Shown piece by piece: positions 26,123-34,615 of a stretch of 64,000 bases of DNA. How positions within the stretch are numbered: position 1 is the first letter of the stretch; every line of letters starts with the position of its first letter. Where the stretch lies: contig CAYMOX010000014.1 in NCBI GenBank assembly GCA_964392245.1, positions 16,619-80,618 on the forward strand, written 5' to 3'. The notes under the pieces are model-generated. The model did no database searches. It had not been told where the DNA came from and saw only the letters and a program-made list of their open reading frames with translations. The position numbers and the translations under genes were made by a program. The DNA is from JAAUUJ01 sp964392245 (lineage in GTDB: Bacteria > Cyanobacteriota > Cyanobacteriia > Thermostichales > Thermostichaceae).

Positions 26123-28021
26123 TTACCACTCCCAGCGGAGTCCCTGATCCTGCAGGTGCTGGTGCAGCTCTGGCCAGTCCTGATCCTGAATATCAGGGGG
26201 CAACCGATCCGACTGTTGTCCGAACCAACCTGCAACGGCTCCAGCTGCCGCCCCAATGCTCCATTCCCCGTAGTGGGTACGTGTGGCCGCATTAACGATA
26301 TGAGTAACCGCGATCCCTTTCCCCCCAATCAGAAGATTATCCACCTGCTGCGGGATCAGACTTTCTAAAGGGATCTGAATGGGCCGGACAAAGTATTCGT
26401 TGGCAGGAGCAGATCGGGCATTGTTGGCAGGTTCCCAGTTGCGATAGCGGCAGCCGTGCATATCAATGGCGTAGTGGGTAAGGCCGACCACGGTGGGAGT
26501 GAAATCGCGTCCGGTTAATCCTCGCCGGATATCATGCTCGGTGATCATAAACTCTTCATCCCCATAGGCAGCTCGGCCCAGGATCCTGCGACCTTCCCGA
26601 ATGTAGGGCATCATGCTCAACCCCGATTCAGTTCCCATCGGAGATCCAGGACCCGAGAGCAGGGCTAGAGGAAAGTAAGGACGGGACTGGGTTTCCATCA
26701 GCCACTCTGCAAAGAGCAGGGCGTGATTTTCTCCATCCTTGAGGGCACTGAAGTTCATTCCCCCTAACCAGTTGTGGTGCTGCCCTGTGCTGCGGATCAA
26801 CTCCGGTGTCATCAGGAGGGGCGGATCCATGAGCGCCCAGTCATTGCCTTTATTCCAGTTGATCATGGTCATATCCCCGAGAGCAGGCACTCCGTAAAAG
26901 GGATCATTGCGGCTGAGGCTGACGATGCGACGGTACTGGAACACACTTTTGCCTGCAAACATGGGGAAATCCGCCAGATCATAATCGAGACGGTGTTCAG
27001 CGCGAGAATGTCCCGATTGCAACTGGGCCAACACGGACTGGGATCGCCCCTGATCATCATGAATAGCCAGGACAAAAGGGAAGGTAAACGCCTGCGTACA
27101 TTCCGGGTTATCTGCAGGAGCCCCAAACGGCTCACCTGTGGTGCTTTTCGCCTCCGATCCAATCCGGTAAGGGATCCCAGCCCAGGCCACCAGTTCTCCA
27201 GTGTCGGTGGCATCGATCACGATCATCCTCTTGCCCGGTGGAGCCTGGAGGCGGATCGGGGTTTTGCTGAAGGTATCGTCTTCGGCCCAGCTATACCAAC
27301 TGGTGAACTCCTGCGCCAGCCGACCCATGGGCAGGTAATGGGGATCTCGGGGCTGCCGTTGCACTGCATAAATGGCCTGGATCTGAGATCCGTCGGTGGA
27401 AAATTCTGCACCCTTGAAAGCGATTGAAGTACCCCAGCGACTCTCGGGGGCAAAGGGTTGAGCCTGTTGGAGCACCGCTTCGGACGCCCGTGCCCCCGCC
27501 TCCGGCGGAAAGCAAAGCCCCCCCACCCAGCAGCTATTGATCTCGGTAACGCTCACTGGAGCAGATCGTCCTGTCCAGGCTGGTAGCTGTACTGTTTGAT
27601 TCTCAATGATCGCTTTGAAGGCAAACCAGGAGGCCGAGAAGTTTTGACGTTCCCGCATGGGCAGGGACTCATCAATGGCCGATACCCCCTGAGAACTGAT
27701 CTGTCCGCCCAGCCAGGGTGTCAGTTCAATTAGGCAGGTTGTGGCTCCAGAACGCATGGCATGATGGGCAGCAGCCACACCCCCCAGCGATCCTCCAACC
27801 ACGGCCACTTCACACTCCCAGATCTCGGCAGCTTCCGGTAAAGGGTGGAGACGGGGCCAGCCTGTAGCGGTCCACAGATCAAGTGGGGGTGAGGGTTCTG
27901 GTTCCAGGGCCAGACTGCGCTCCGGTCGGGGGGTCAGCACCCATCCCACGATCACGCCTACCATAAAGCTCATCCCCACCAGAGGGGGCAACAGTCGAGA
28001 AGGGCTGCGCCGACGGGTCAC
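26123..28021 (-). CDS. FAD-dependent oxidoreductase, membrane-anchored or exported
   Basis: A 632-residue protein of the FAD_oxidored family (PF12831). An N-terminal basic and hydrophobic segment (residues 1-29, MTRRR then a helix) suggests export or an anchor. The dinucleotide fold follows at VAVVGGSLGGVAAAHHAMRSGA with the acidic end IELTPWLGGQ. Later come DATDTGELVAWAG, the region rich in Gly and Met around MGTESGLSMMPYIREGRRI, and a C-terminal FAD-contact block NLLIGGKGIAVTHIVNAATR. It starts at a GTG at 28021. The substrate is unknown. Confidence 0.85.
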   Translation of the reverse strand: MTRRRSPSRLLPPLVGMSFMVGVIVGWVLTPRPERSLALEPEPSPPLDLWTATGWPRLHPLPEAAEIWECEVAVVGGSLGGVAAAHHAMRSGATTCLIELTPWLGGQISSQGVSAIDESLPMRERQNFSASWFAFKAIIENQTVQLPAWTGRSAPVSVTEINSCWVGGLCFPPEAGARASEAVLQQAQPFAPESRWGTSIAFKGAEFSTDGSQIQAIYAVQRQPRDPHYLPMGRLAQEFTSWYSWAEDDTFSKTPIRLQAPPGKRMIVIDATDTGELVAWAGIPYRIGSEAKSTTGEPFGAPADNPECTQAFTFPFVLAIHDDQGRSQSVLAQLQSGHSRAEHRLDYDLADFPMFAGKSVFQYRRIVSLSRNDPFYGVPALGDMTMINWNKGNDWALMDPPLLMTPELIRSTGQHHNWLGGMNFSALKDGENHALLFAEWLMETQSRPYFPLALLSGPGSPMGTESGLSMMPYIREGRRILGRAAYGDEEFMITEHDIRRGLTGRDFTPTVVGLTHYAIDMHGCRYRNWEPANNARSAPANEYFVRPIQIPLESLIPQQVDNLLIGGKGIAVTHIVNAATRTHYGEWSIGAAAGAVAGWFGQQSDRLPPDIQDQDWPELHQHLQDQGLRWEW

Positions 28022-28089
28022 GATACCAGGGATCCTATGGATGCAACAGATAGTAATGTAGCGAATTGCTGGCGGATATGAGATTGGAT

Positions 28090-28293
28090 TTATGGCAGTT
28101 TGACCATCAGGATCTGCCCCACCACTTCCACCTGATCCCCGTTGTGCAGCTTACGGCCCCGCCGAGTTTCCATTTCTCCATTCACCCGCACTTCACCCGC
28201 CTGGATCAGCATCTTGGCCTGCCCTCCGGTTTGGACAATGCCTGCGAACTTGAGAAATTGATCGAGTTTGATGATGGTGGGGTTGTCGTGCAT
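28090..28293 (-). CDS. S4-domain RNA-binding protein (YbcJ-like)
   Basis: A 67-residue S4-like protein: IKLDQFLKFAGIVQTGGQAKMLIQAGEVRVNG, then RRGRKLHNGDQVEV. This is the small stand-alone S4 family of YbcJ/YaaA, thought to bind structured RNA. It lies at the border of the accessory islet that follows to the right. Confidence 0.88.
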   Translation of the reverse strand: MHDNPTIIKLDQFLKFAGIVQTGGQAKMLIQAGEVRVNGEMETRRGRKLHNGDQVEVVGQILMVKLP

Positions 28294-28397
28294 GGAGTGC
28301 TCCTTTAGGAATCATTGCTTGGCTTTAGTAATCGGATAAACCCTTCTTGCTCGAAATGGTGCGCCAACTTATCGACTCGGTCGTCATCTTTGGTTGA

Positions 28398-28630
28398 TTC
28401 GATAACACTTCCAAAATCAAAGTGGGATTCGTGATGGATGAGATCTTGCATGAGTTGGGACTCGCTCACCAAAAAGCTCACCGCGATCATGCTGAGGCGG
28501 ACCCCAAGCAACAAGAAGCCTTTGTCATTGAGATGAGAAAAAACTGGATGGTTGTGGAGAACAAGAGGAAGTAATGTTTTTTGATGAGTTTTCCATCAGC
28601 AGCCAAACCAGCCATTTCATGGCATCATAT
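28398..28630 (+). pseudogene. IS630-type transposase remnant
   Basis: An open stretch reads DEILHELGLAHQKAHRDHAEADPKQQEAFV, ending at a TAA at 28572. One base out of frame it continues as VMFFDEFSISSQTSHF before decaying. The order (helix-turn-helix tail, A-D-P-x-Q-Q-x-A-F-V, then F-F-D-E-F with the first catalytic Asp) matches IS630/Tc1-mariner-type transposases. A single missing base in the GAGGAAGTAATG stretch explains the shift. Both ends are missing. Confidence 0.65.
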
Positions 28631-28758
28631 GCTGAGCTGACACATTTCGCGAGACAACCGATTTACAGGAATAGAGGGACTGTATCCTGCGACAGTCGGC
28701 ATCCTGTGCTCGCAGAGCAGATCATCAGTGGATCTTCTTGATTTTACGTCCTGAAAAG

Positions 28759-28777
28759 AGTATGATTTTATCATACT
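28759..28777. promoter_or_regulatory. Palindromic operator upstream of parDE
   Basis: AGTATGA and TCATACT form a perfect 7-bp inverted repeat around TTTTA, 40 bases before the antitoxin start. The centre overlaps AT-rich -10-like sequence. Ribbon-helix-helix antitoxins such as ParD bind sites of this kind, so autoregulation by the ParDE complex is the natural reading. Confidence 0.7.
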
Positions 28778-28816
28778 TAAAACTTGGGCTAGCCTATTCA
28801 GGCTAAGGACTCCAGC

Positions 28817-29101
28817 ATGCCGAAAGATGCAGATAGAGCAGAGCGTGTGACCATCACCTTGCCACCAGATATGCTGGCCACGATTAAGCGCAAGGTACAG
28901 GACGGAGTATATGGTTCTACCAGTGAAGTGATCCGCGAGGCCATGCGCTACTGGCAGCATCACGAGGAGGAGCGGGAAATCCGTCTTGCCCTTATTCGCG
29001 CGCGCTTGGAACAATCAGCAAATAGTGGTCAGCCTGTTCCGCTCAAGGAAGCGTTCGACAGAATAGAGCAGCTGCACCGCGAGCGCAATGGCGACCAATG
29101 A
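28817..29101 (+). CDS. parD: ParD-like antitoxin (ribbon-helix-helix)
   Basis: A 94-residue antitoxin. Residues 9-50 form the CopG/ParD ribbon-helix-helix domain (RVTITLPPDML, then GSTSEVIREAMRYW). The C-terminal half is charged and helical and would wrap the toxin. It overlaps the toxin gene by four bases (ATGA). A palindromic operator lies upstream. The gene sits between remnants of two mobile elements. Confidence 0.92.
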   Translation: MPKDADRAERVTITLPPDMLATIKRKVQDGVYGSTSEVIREAMRYWQHHEEEREIRLALIRARLEQSANSGQPVPLKEAFDRIEQLHRERNGDQ

Positions 29102-29421
29102 AATCTTATGATGTCAGCCTGACTCCCGATGCGATACAGGATCTCATGGATATCTATCTCTGGATTGCTGAAAAAAGTGGGTTGCCTGAGGTCGCGCTGT
29201 CCTACATTGAGTCACTGCGCCGTCAATGTCACACCTTAGAAACGGCACCTTACCGCGGGCGGCTCCGGGAAGATATCCGGCCAGGGTTGCGGATTGTACC
29301 GCTGGCAGACAATGCTGTGGCAGCTTTTGAAATTGACGAGACTGCGCAAAGCGTTCTCATCCTCAACATCTTTTATGGCGGACGGGACTATGAAACCCTC
29401 ATGGGAAAAGACGAGATCTAA
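29098..29421 (+). CDS. parE: ParE-family toxin
   Basis: A 107-residue RelE/ParE-superfamily toxin: VSLTPDAIQDLMDIYLWIAE, then LRRQCHTLETAPYRGRLREDIRPGLRIVPL and a C-terminal VLILNIFYGGRDYETLM. The basic cluster near PYRGR and the end IFYGGRDYE are typical. Classical ParE poisons DNA gyrase; the target here is inferred. It appears intact and is translationally coupled to parD. About 100 bases after the stop a short frame ending in MDLLRRLEERLALG (stop near 29520) looks like the tail of another lost gene. Confidence 0.9.
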   Translation: MKSYDVSLTPDAIQDLMDIYLWIAEKSGLPEVALSYIESLRRQCHTLETAPYRGRLREDIRPGLRIVPLADNAVAAFEIDETAQSVLILNIFYGGRDYETLMGKDEI

Positions 29422-29550
29422 TCTCGGCTCCCAAAGCTGAGGTCCTGGACCCTGTACTGGCTATCTATCACGAAAATATGGATCTGCTTCGCCGCCTCGA
29501 AGAACGGCTAGCTCTTGGATAACGCTAACCTTGACGTCACTGGATTTTTA

Positions 29551-29745
29551 TCTCCCAGCACAAAATGCCTCTCAAGCGATCGTCTATGGAAAAGTATCGA
29601 GAGCACTGTCCGCACTGCTGGCTTGGCTTTTCCGGTGCACCCACATATGCTGAGGCACATCGGTGGGTTTAACGGGTTAATCAAGGCAAGGATGCGCGGT
29701 TGATCCAGGACTACTTGCTATACTCAGCCACTGCTTTTGTAAGCT
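29551..29745 (+). pseudogene. Tyrosine recombinase (integrase) C-terminal remnant
   Basis: The frame LSSDRLWKSIESTVRTAGL followed by FPVHPHMLRHIGGF is the H-x-L-R-H box of a phage-type integrase. After a frameshift, ARLIQDYLLYS continues as the usual R-x-I-Q-x-x-L-G-H-x segment, then stops. Neither the first catalytic Arg nor the Tyr box is present. Confidence 0.65.
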
Positions 29746-29778
29746 GAGAGAAACATCTCACTAGCGAGGTGACCTCCT

Positions 29779-30336
29779 GTGCCAGCGGTCAAAGACAGAG
29801 GATCGGTAAAACCAGAATCCAAACCCCTACATCCGGGCTGGACCGCCGCCATCGTTGTAGGTACCGTTGCCCTGCTAGGGGGTGGGATCCTGCGCCATCA
29901 CTGGCAGCCCCAACAACAGGTGGAGGCCCACACCAATCAGCTTCTGGATGCCATGGCAGATCGCAACTGGGGGGAAGTGAGTCAGCTGATCGCCGATCAC
30001 TACAGCGACGACTGGGGATTTACCAAAGAAACCGGTCTGGACTACAGCCAGCAGCTTTTTCAACAGTTTACCCGCCTATCCTTTGAGCCCCGCACCATTG
30101 AGGTTACCCTCAGCAACAATCAGCAGATCGGGGAGGCCAGAACCAAGTTCCAGGTGGATGGCACTTCCCGCTCTCCCATTGCCACAATTGCCCAAACCCA
30201 GTTAAATGCCCTGGCCGAACCCTTTACCTTCACCTGGGAACAACAAAGCTGGAAGCCCTTTGACTGGCAGCTGATCAAGCTGGATCATCCTTCTCTGGAT
30301 CTGGAGGGTGGCCCCTGGGGAGGCAGTCCCTTTTAA
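29779..30336 (+). CDS. Hypothetical membrane-anchored protein
   Basis: A 185-residue protein with one N-terminal helix (about 22-38), followed by a soluble domain with the alternating helix/strand pattern of NTF2/SnoaL-like folds (EAHTNQLLDAMADRNWGEV, then a Phe- and Trp-rich C-terminus). I do not recognise a named family. It starts with GTG at 29779, with GAGGTG a few bases upstream. It is the first normal chromosomal gene to the right of the accessory islet. Confidence 0.65.
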   Translation: MPAVKDRGSVKPESKPLHPGWTAAIVVGTVALLGGGILRHHWQPQQQVEAHTNQLLDAMADRNWGEVSQLIADHYSDDWGFTKETGLDYSQQLFQQFTRLSFEPRTIEVTLSNNQQIGEARTKFQVDGTSRSPIATIAQTQLNALAEPFTFTWEQQSWKPFDWQLIKLDHPSLDLEGGPWGGSPF

Positions 30337-30473
30337 GGAGATCCAGAAGATTTCTACGTTCAGAAAAATTACACACTAACCGCAGTTCTGCCACAGGAGT
30401 ATTCTGGGGAGAGGCAACCTATCTAGTGTTGAGTAAGCTGTTTATCAGTGGTGTGTGTTGAGGAGTGGTGTAT

Positions 30474-31616
30474 ATGTCTCAGATCCGATCTCTGACGTTT
30501 TTGGTCACCTGCGTCGGTTTCTTTCCCCTGATTACAAGCTGTGGAGAAGAGGTCACCAACGCCGTCGAACCGGAACCCACCGGCCCCGAACAGGTGGTCC
30601 TGGTGGCCAATACGCGGGGCAACAATGTTGTTGCTTACGATGCTGTAACTGGCGGCTTTCTGGCGGAAGTGATCCCCCCTCAGGCGGGTGGACTGTTTTC
30701 TCCCGACACGATGGTCCTGGGACCGGATGGCAATGGGGATGGGGTGCAGGATCTCTACATCAGCAGCGGCAATCTTCCGGCCTCCCCGACGGGCCTGGGC
30801 GCTTCCTCGGTATTGCGCTACGACGGTCTTACGGGGAATTTCATTGATATTTTTGTCGGCGATGATCCCAGCACTCCCGATGTGGATGAAACAGGCGGAT
30901 TGTATCGTCCCTACGGGATTGCCTTTGGTCCGGATGGGTTGCTCTACGTCAGCAGTTTTCTCAGTGATCAGATCCTGCGCTATGACGCCAATACAGGCGC
31001 ATTTTTCGATGTCTTTGCCACCGGCAATCAGGAACCTGGCGGATTGAATGGTCCCAACAGTCTTCTCTTTGATCCCAATGGCACCCTCTATGTCACCACC
31101 CAGGGAAGCGTTGCGGTGGAAGGAGAACCGGACTTCAGTCTGGGATTACCCAGTCAGGTGCTGACCTTCAACATCAATACCCGCGAAAGTACCGTTCTGA
31201 TCACGCCCGATCCTTCTCCCAGCAGTTTTGGCTTTGTCAGCCTTCTCGGTCTGGCGCTGGGACCCAATGGACTGTTATACGTCAGTGATTTTGCCAATGA
31301 CATTCTGGTGGTTCAGCCTCAAACGGGGGCACTCCTGGATCGGCTGGAAACTAACTACACCGGAACCACGCCCAGCAGCAATTTTATTGGCAGTGTCTCG
31401 GTGGATGATGCCGGGGTGCTGTTCACGGTGGGCTTCAATAACCAGGATGCTGGGGATGTGGGAGCAATCCTGCGATTTAATAGTCTGACTGGAGATCCGT
31501 TTCCCTCTGCAGGCAATAGTGGCGCCCTGCTCACCTCTCCCGATCCTCCTCTGGTGCGCCCCATTGGGGTGCTGGTGCTGGAGCCCTTCCAGGAGATCTT
31601 GAGTTCAGCCATTTAA
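30474..31616 (+). CDS. Lipoprotein with beta-propeller (NHL/SMP-30-like) domain
   Basis: A 380-residue exported lipoprotein; the lipobox is LITSC. Six or so repeats follow, of the type L-x-F-x-P-x-G-x-L-Y-V-(S/T) (GPDGLLYVSSF, DPNGTLYVTTQ, GPNGLLYVSDF), with interspersed R-Y-D-x-x-T-G strands. This predicts a six-bladed propeller. The ATG at 30474 has GAGGAG eight bases upstream. No catalytic set is evident, so it may bind ligands or partners at the cell surface. Confidence 0.82.
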   Translation: MSQIRSLTFLVTCVGFFPLITSCGEEVTNAVEPEPTGPEQVVLVANTRGNNVVAYDAVTGGFLAEVIPPQAGGLFSPDTMVLGPDGNGDGVQDLYISSGNLPASPTGLGASSVLRYDGLTGNFIDIFVGDDPSTPDVDETGGLYRPYGIAFGPDGLLYVSSFLSDQILRYDANTGAFFDVFATGNQEPGGLNGPNSLLFDPNGTLYVTTQGSVAVEGEPDFSLGLPSQVLTFNINTRESTVLITPDPSPSSFGFVSLLGLALGPNGLLYVSDFANDILVVQPQTGALLDRLETNYTGTTPSSNFIGSVSVDDAGVLFTVGFNNQDAGDVGAILRFNSLTGDPFPSAGNSGALLTSPDPPLVRPIGVLVLEPFQEILSSAI

Positions 31617-31671
31617 GCCCAGCCTGCTACAGGATAGGAGTGTCCACCTTCTGACAAGGATCAGCCTGCCC

Positions 31672-33066
31672 ATGACTGAGGTCCCCACCCGTCTGGAGAG
31701 CGATAGTCTCGGATCGATTGCCGTTGCGGCGGATCGTTACTGGGGAGCCCAGACCCAGCGGTCCCTTCATTTCTTTGCCATCGGTCAGGAACGGATGCCC
31801 CTGGAGGTGATCCACGCCTTGGGTTTGATTAAACAGGCTGCGGCGATGGCAAACAGGGATCTGGGGTTGCTGGATCCAGTGCGGGCTGATTGGGTGATCC
31901 GGGCCGCTATGGAAGTGCAGCAGGGATTACTGGATGATCACTTTCCTCTGCGGGTGTGGCAGACGGGTAGTGGCACCCAGACCAACATGAATGTAAATGA
32001 GGTGATCGCCAACCGTGCTATCGAACTGGCCGGTGGAGTACTGGGCAGCAAGGATCCGGTGCATCCCAATGATCATGTCAATCTCTCTCAGTCCTCCAAT
32101 GACACCTTTCCAGCGGCCATGCATATCGCGGCGGTCATCCAGTTACAGCAGCAGCTTCTGCCTGCATTAGAAGAGCTATTCCAGCAGTTAGATCACAAGG
32201 CCACAGCCTTTCAAGCTATTGTCAAAATTGGTAGAACTCACCTCATGGATGCAGTGCCCCTCACCCTGGGACAGGAGTTTTCTGGCTACACGGCCCAGAT
32301 CGGTCAGGGGATCCAGGCGTTGCGGGCTTGCCTCACCCATCTCTATCCCCTGGCTCTGGGTGGGACAGCCGTAGGCACCGGGTTAAACAGTCACCCTGAG
32401 TTTGCGACTCGGGTTGCCCAGGTGATCGCCGCATTGTCGGGGTTTCCGTTTGTGTCTGCCCCCAATAAGTTTGCAGCCCTGGCCGCCCATGATGGGGTGG
32501 TGCTGACCAGTGGCGCCCTGAAGACTGTGGCGGTGGCCCTGATGAAAATCGCCAATGACATCCGCTGGCTGGGATCCGGCCCTCGCTGTGGTCTGGGAGA
32601 GCTGATCCTACCTGCCAATGAACCTGGGTCTTCGATCATGCCGGGGAAGGTGAACCCCACCCAATGTGAGGCCATGACCATGGTCTGTGCTCAGGTGATC
32701 GGCAACGACACCACAATCACACTGGCGGGATCTCAAGGCAATTTTGAGCTGAATGTCTACAAACCTGTGCTGATCTACAATCTGCTGCAGTCCATGCAGC
32801 TACTGACGGATGCCATTCGCTCCTTCACGGCTCATCTGCTGGTGGATCTGCAGGCCAATCCCACGCGGATCCAGGATCTGCTGGACCAATCTCTGATGCT
32901 GGTCACGGCCCTGAGTCCGGTCTTGGGATACGACAAGGCAGCAACCATTGCCAAGAAGGCTTACCAGGAGGGACTGAGTCTGCGGGCGGCATGTTTAGCG
33001 TTGGGGTATCTCACAGAGGCGGAGTTTGATCGCTACGTTCGCCCCGAGGATATGATCCACCCTTAA
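31672..33066 (+). CDS. fumC: Fumarate hydratase, class II
   Basis: Catalyses the fumarate-malate interconversion in the cytoplasm, without iron-sulfur clusters. The 464 residues contain the substrate boxes GSGTQTNMNVNEV, HPNDHVNLSQSSND with the catalytic His region GRTHLMDAVPLTLGQEFSGY, and the signature GSSIMPGKVNPTQCE. The length is normal. It is followed by the convergent bolA gene with a 12-base gap and no obvious terminator. Confidence 0.96.
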   Translation: MTEVPTRLESDSLGSIAVAADRYWGAQTQRSLHFFAIGQERMPLEVIHALGLIKQAAAMANRDLGLLDPVRADWVIRAAMEVQQGLLDDHFPLRVWQTGSGTQTNMNVNEVIANRAIELAGGVLGSKDPVHPNDHVNLSQSSNDTFPAAMHIAAVIQLQQQLLPALEELFQQLDHKATAFQAIVKIGRTHLMDAVPLTLGQEFSGYTAQIGQGIQALRACLTHLYPLALGGTAVGTGLNSHPEFATRVAQVIAALSGFPFVSAPNKFAALAAHDGVVLTSGALKTVAVALMKIANDIRWLGSGPRCGLGELILPANEPGSSIMPGKVNPTQCEAMTMVCAQVIGNDTTITLAGSQGNFELNVYKPVLIYNLLQSMQLLTDAIRSFTAHLLVDLQANPTRIQDLLDQSLMLVTALSPVLGYDKAATIAKKAYQEGLSLRAACLALGYLTEAEFDRYVRPEDMIHP

Positions 33067-33078
33067 AGAGTTTTCAGC

Positions 33079-33342
33079 TTACAGTTGCACCTGCACCGCT
33101 GAGTTCTGCCACTGTTCGGGTGTGTAGGTTTTCAGGGAAAGCGCATGGAGGGTACCGCTGTCCAGGTGGCTCTGTAGGGCACTGTAGACAAGCTGGTGCT
33201 GCTTGATCATGGTCAATCCCGCAAACTGCTCGGCGATGACAATGGCCTGGAAGTGATTGCCGTCCCCCACCATGTCCTCCACCTGCACCCGTGATCCAGG
33301 CAGAGCTTCTGCAATCATGACTTCGATCTCTTGTGGACGCAT
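33079..33342 (-). CDS. BolA family protein
   Basis: An 87-residue BolA/YrbA-type protein: MRPQEIEVMIAEALPGSRVQVED, then GDGNHFQAIVIAEQF and LVYSALQSHLDSGTLHALSLKTYTPEQW. The His in HALSLKTYTP is the residue used with monothiol glutaredoxins for iron-sulfur binding. In many cyanobacteria the neighbour is a grxD-type gene; here none is adjacent. I use the ATG at 33342 preceded by AAGGG; a longer in-frame start at 33432 adds residues unlike the family. Confidence 0.92.
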   Translation of the reverse strand: MRPQEIEVMIAEALPGSRVQVEDMVGDGNHFQAIVIAEQFAGLTMIKQHQLVYSALQSHLDSGTLHALSLKTYTPEQWQNSAVQVQL

Positions 33343-33515
33343 ACCGACAACCCTTGATCTGATCTTCCCAGAATAGACTAACTTCTCTGGAGACTCCTTC
33401 CCACCCCCAAAGAGGAAAAGATCCCTTCCCAAGCAGCAAGCTTTACCAAGAGAGAGATTACATCTGCAAGATCCTTAAAACGAAGTCACTCGAGAAATTG
33501 AGGAGTTTTGGATCT

Positions 33516-33993
33516 ATGCTCTTGAAATTGGGTCAATCATTCAGGTTAGGTGACAAAACTTTACTATCGAGGCATGAAGAAGCAAATGGCAAACCCAGAG
33601 TGGGATGTAGTGCCAGATCTTTGGGGGTAAGACTTGGTATTGACGTTGATGTAGTCAAAATGCCCAGAGATTGGTTAGATGCTCAGAGATACTTGCGATC
33701 CGAAGCAGAACGCCAATCCACAGGTGAGATGGTCACAGTCGTTCTGAGAAATACAAAAGGCTTATCCACATCCCTCTCGATCGAGAGCTTGCCTGACTTT
33801 CGTAGGCCTGCTGCCTTTGGAGGCCTGGGTAGAGATCCTTTATGGCAGATCGAAGACATCCACATCATAGGGGACTTAGAGGCTGTCCAGGACAGTGCAC
33901 CCACGTTAGCATTATGCCAGTTACTACGATGCTCCTGGAAAAGTACGAAACGGCATTAGCAAATACCCAAAACCATTGGCAAAAGGTTGGTTA
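33516..33993 (+). pseudogene. Toxin-like gene with C-terminal frameshift
   Basis: The frame opens at an ATG behind GAGGAG and contains NGKPRVGCSARSLGVRLGIDVDVV, then FRRPAAFGGLGRDPLWQIEDI. From memory this resembles small polymorphic-toxin-like proteins ending R-R-P-x-x-F-G-G-x-G-x-D-P-x-W-x-I plus a short helical tail. That tail is present one base out of frame (HVSIMPVTTMLLEKYETAL, then ANTQNHWQKVG, TAA at 33991). Adding one C to the CCC run near 33899-33901 would restore it, so the lesion is recent or a sequencing error. The next gene starts two bases after the stop, as an immunity gene would. The toxin role is inference. Confidence 0.5.
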
Positions 33994-33995
33994 AG

Positions 33996-34382
33996 ATGAC
34001 ATGGGCATTTAGTTTGTCAGCAGAATGTGGCTCAAATCAGAGTGCCGCTAATAATTTTGCTGAGCATTTTGATGGACTATCTTTAGTCCTTGACAATGGT
34101 CTTGAATCCAAATGCCATACTGCAATCTTTCAGGATTCTGAGGATCATTGGTGGTGTCAGGTTTGCCCAGATAACATCAGCGGAACTGGTATTTCTACTC
34201 CTGACATAGCTTATACCATGACAGAGATGGGGCTCCGACTCTATCAACGACTGAAATCAAGCCCACCGTTTCGTTATGCTTTGGTGGGCATAGAAGTTGA
34301 TGAATTCAGAACCTACAGCGAATTAAGTGAAGACATCCTTACAACTCATTTTCCAGGCTTGGTTTTAGCTGAAAATACTTGA
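33996..34382 (+). CDS. Hypothetical protein, possible immunity protein
   Basis: A 128-residue soluble protein starting two bases after the reconstructed stop of the toxin-like gene. It contains FQDSEDHWWCQVCPDNISGTG, then IAYTMTEMGLRLYQRLKSSPPFRYALVGIEVDEFRT. I recognise no family. Small size, acidic and aromatic composition, and tight spacing fit the immunity partner of the preceding gene. Alternatively it is an unrelated hypothetical protein. Confidence 0.6.
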   Translation: MTWAFSLSAECGSNQSAANNFAEHFDGLSLVLDNGLESKCHTAIFQDSEDHWWCQVCPDNISGTGISTPDIAYTMTEMGLRLYQRLKSSPPFRYALVGIEVDEFRTYSELSEDILTTHFPGLVLAENT

Positions 34383-34523
34383 CCTCATCTCAAATCTCTA
34401 ACTCTCTTTGAACCCTTCAGCCCCGGATATCGTTGGCAGCCTTATAAAGGCGAAACTTACAAACCATTGACCGTATCACCGGATTTGCAGAATAAACTCA
34501 ATCGGTTGCGTGCTCGCGTCTGA
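34383..34523 (+). other. Remnant open frame behind the possible immunity gene
   Basis: Directly after the previous stop the frame reads LFEPFSPGYRWQPYKGETY, then PLTVSPDLQNKLNRLRARV and TGA at 34521. It has no start codon of its own and looks like the C-terminal tail of a lost or frameshifted gene. No family assigned. Confidence 0.35.
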
Positions 34524-34615
34524 GGTGTGTTCCATCCACAAGTTTGCCGGTGGCTGCGTGTAGGGGGAATGGATCCAGTTATACTAATGGACTCGAAGGC
34601 TTGGCGGGAATCCCT

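Noticed and set aside
28305..28514. 69-codon minus-strand frame
   Set aside because: It is antisense to the IS630-type transposase remnant, which explains the open frame.
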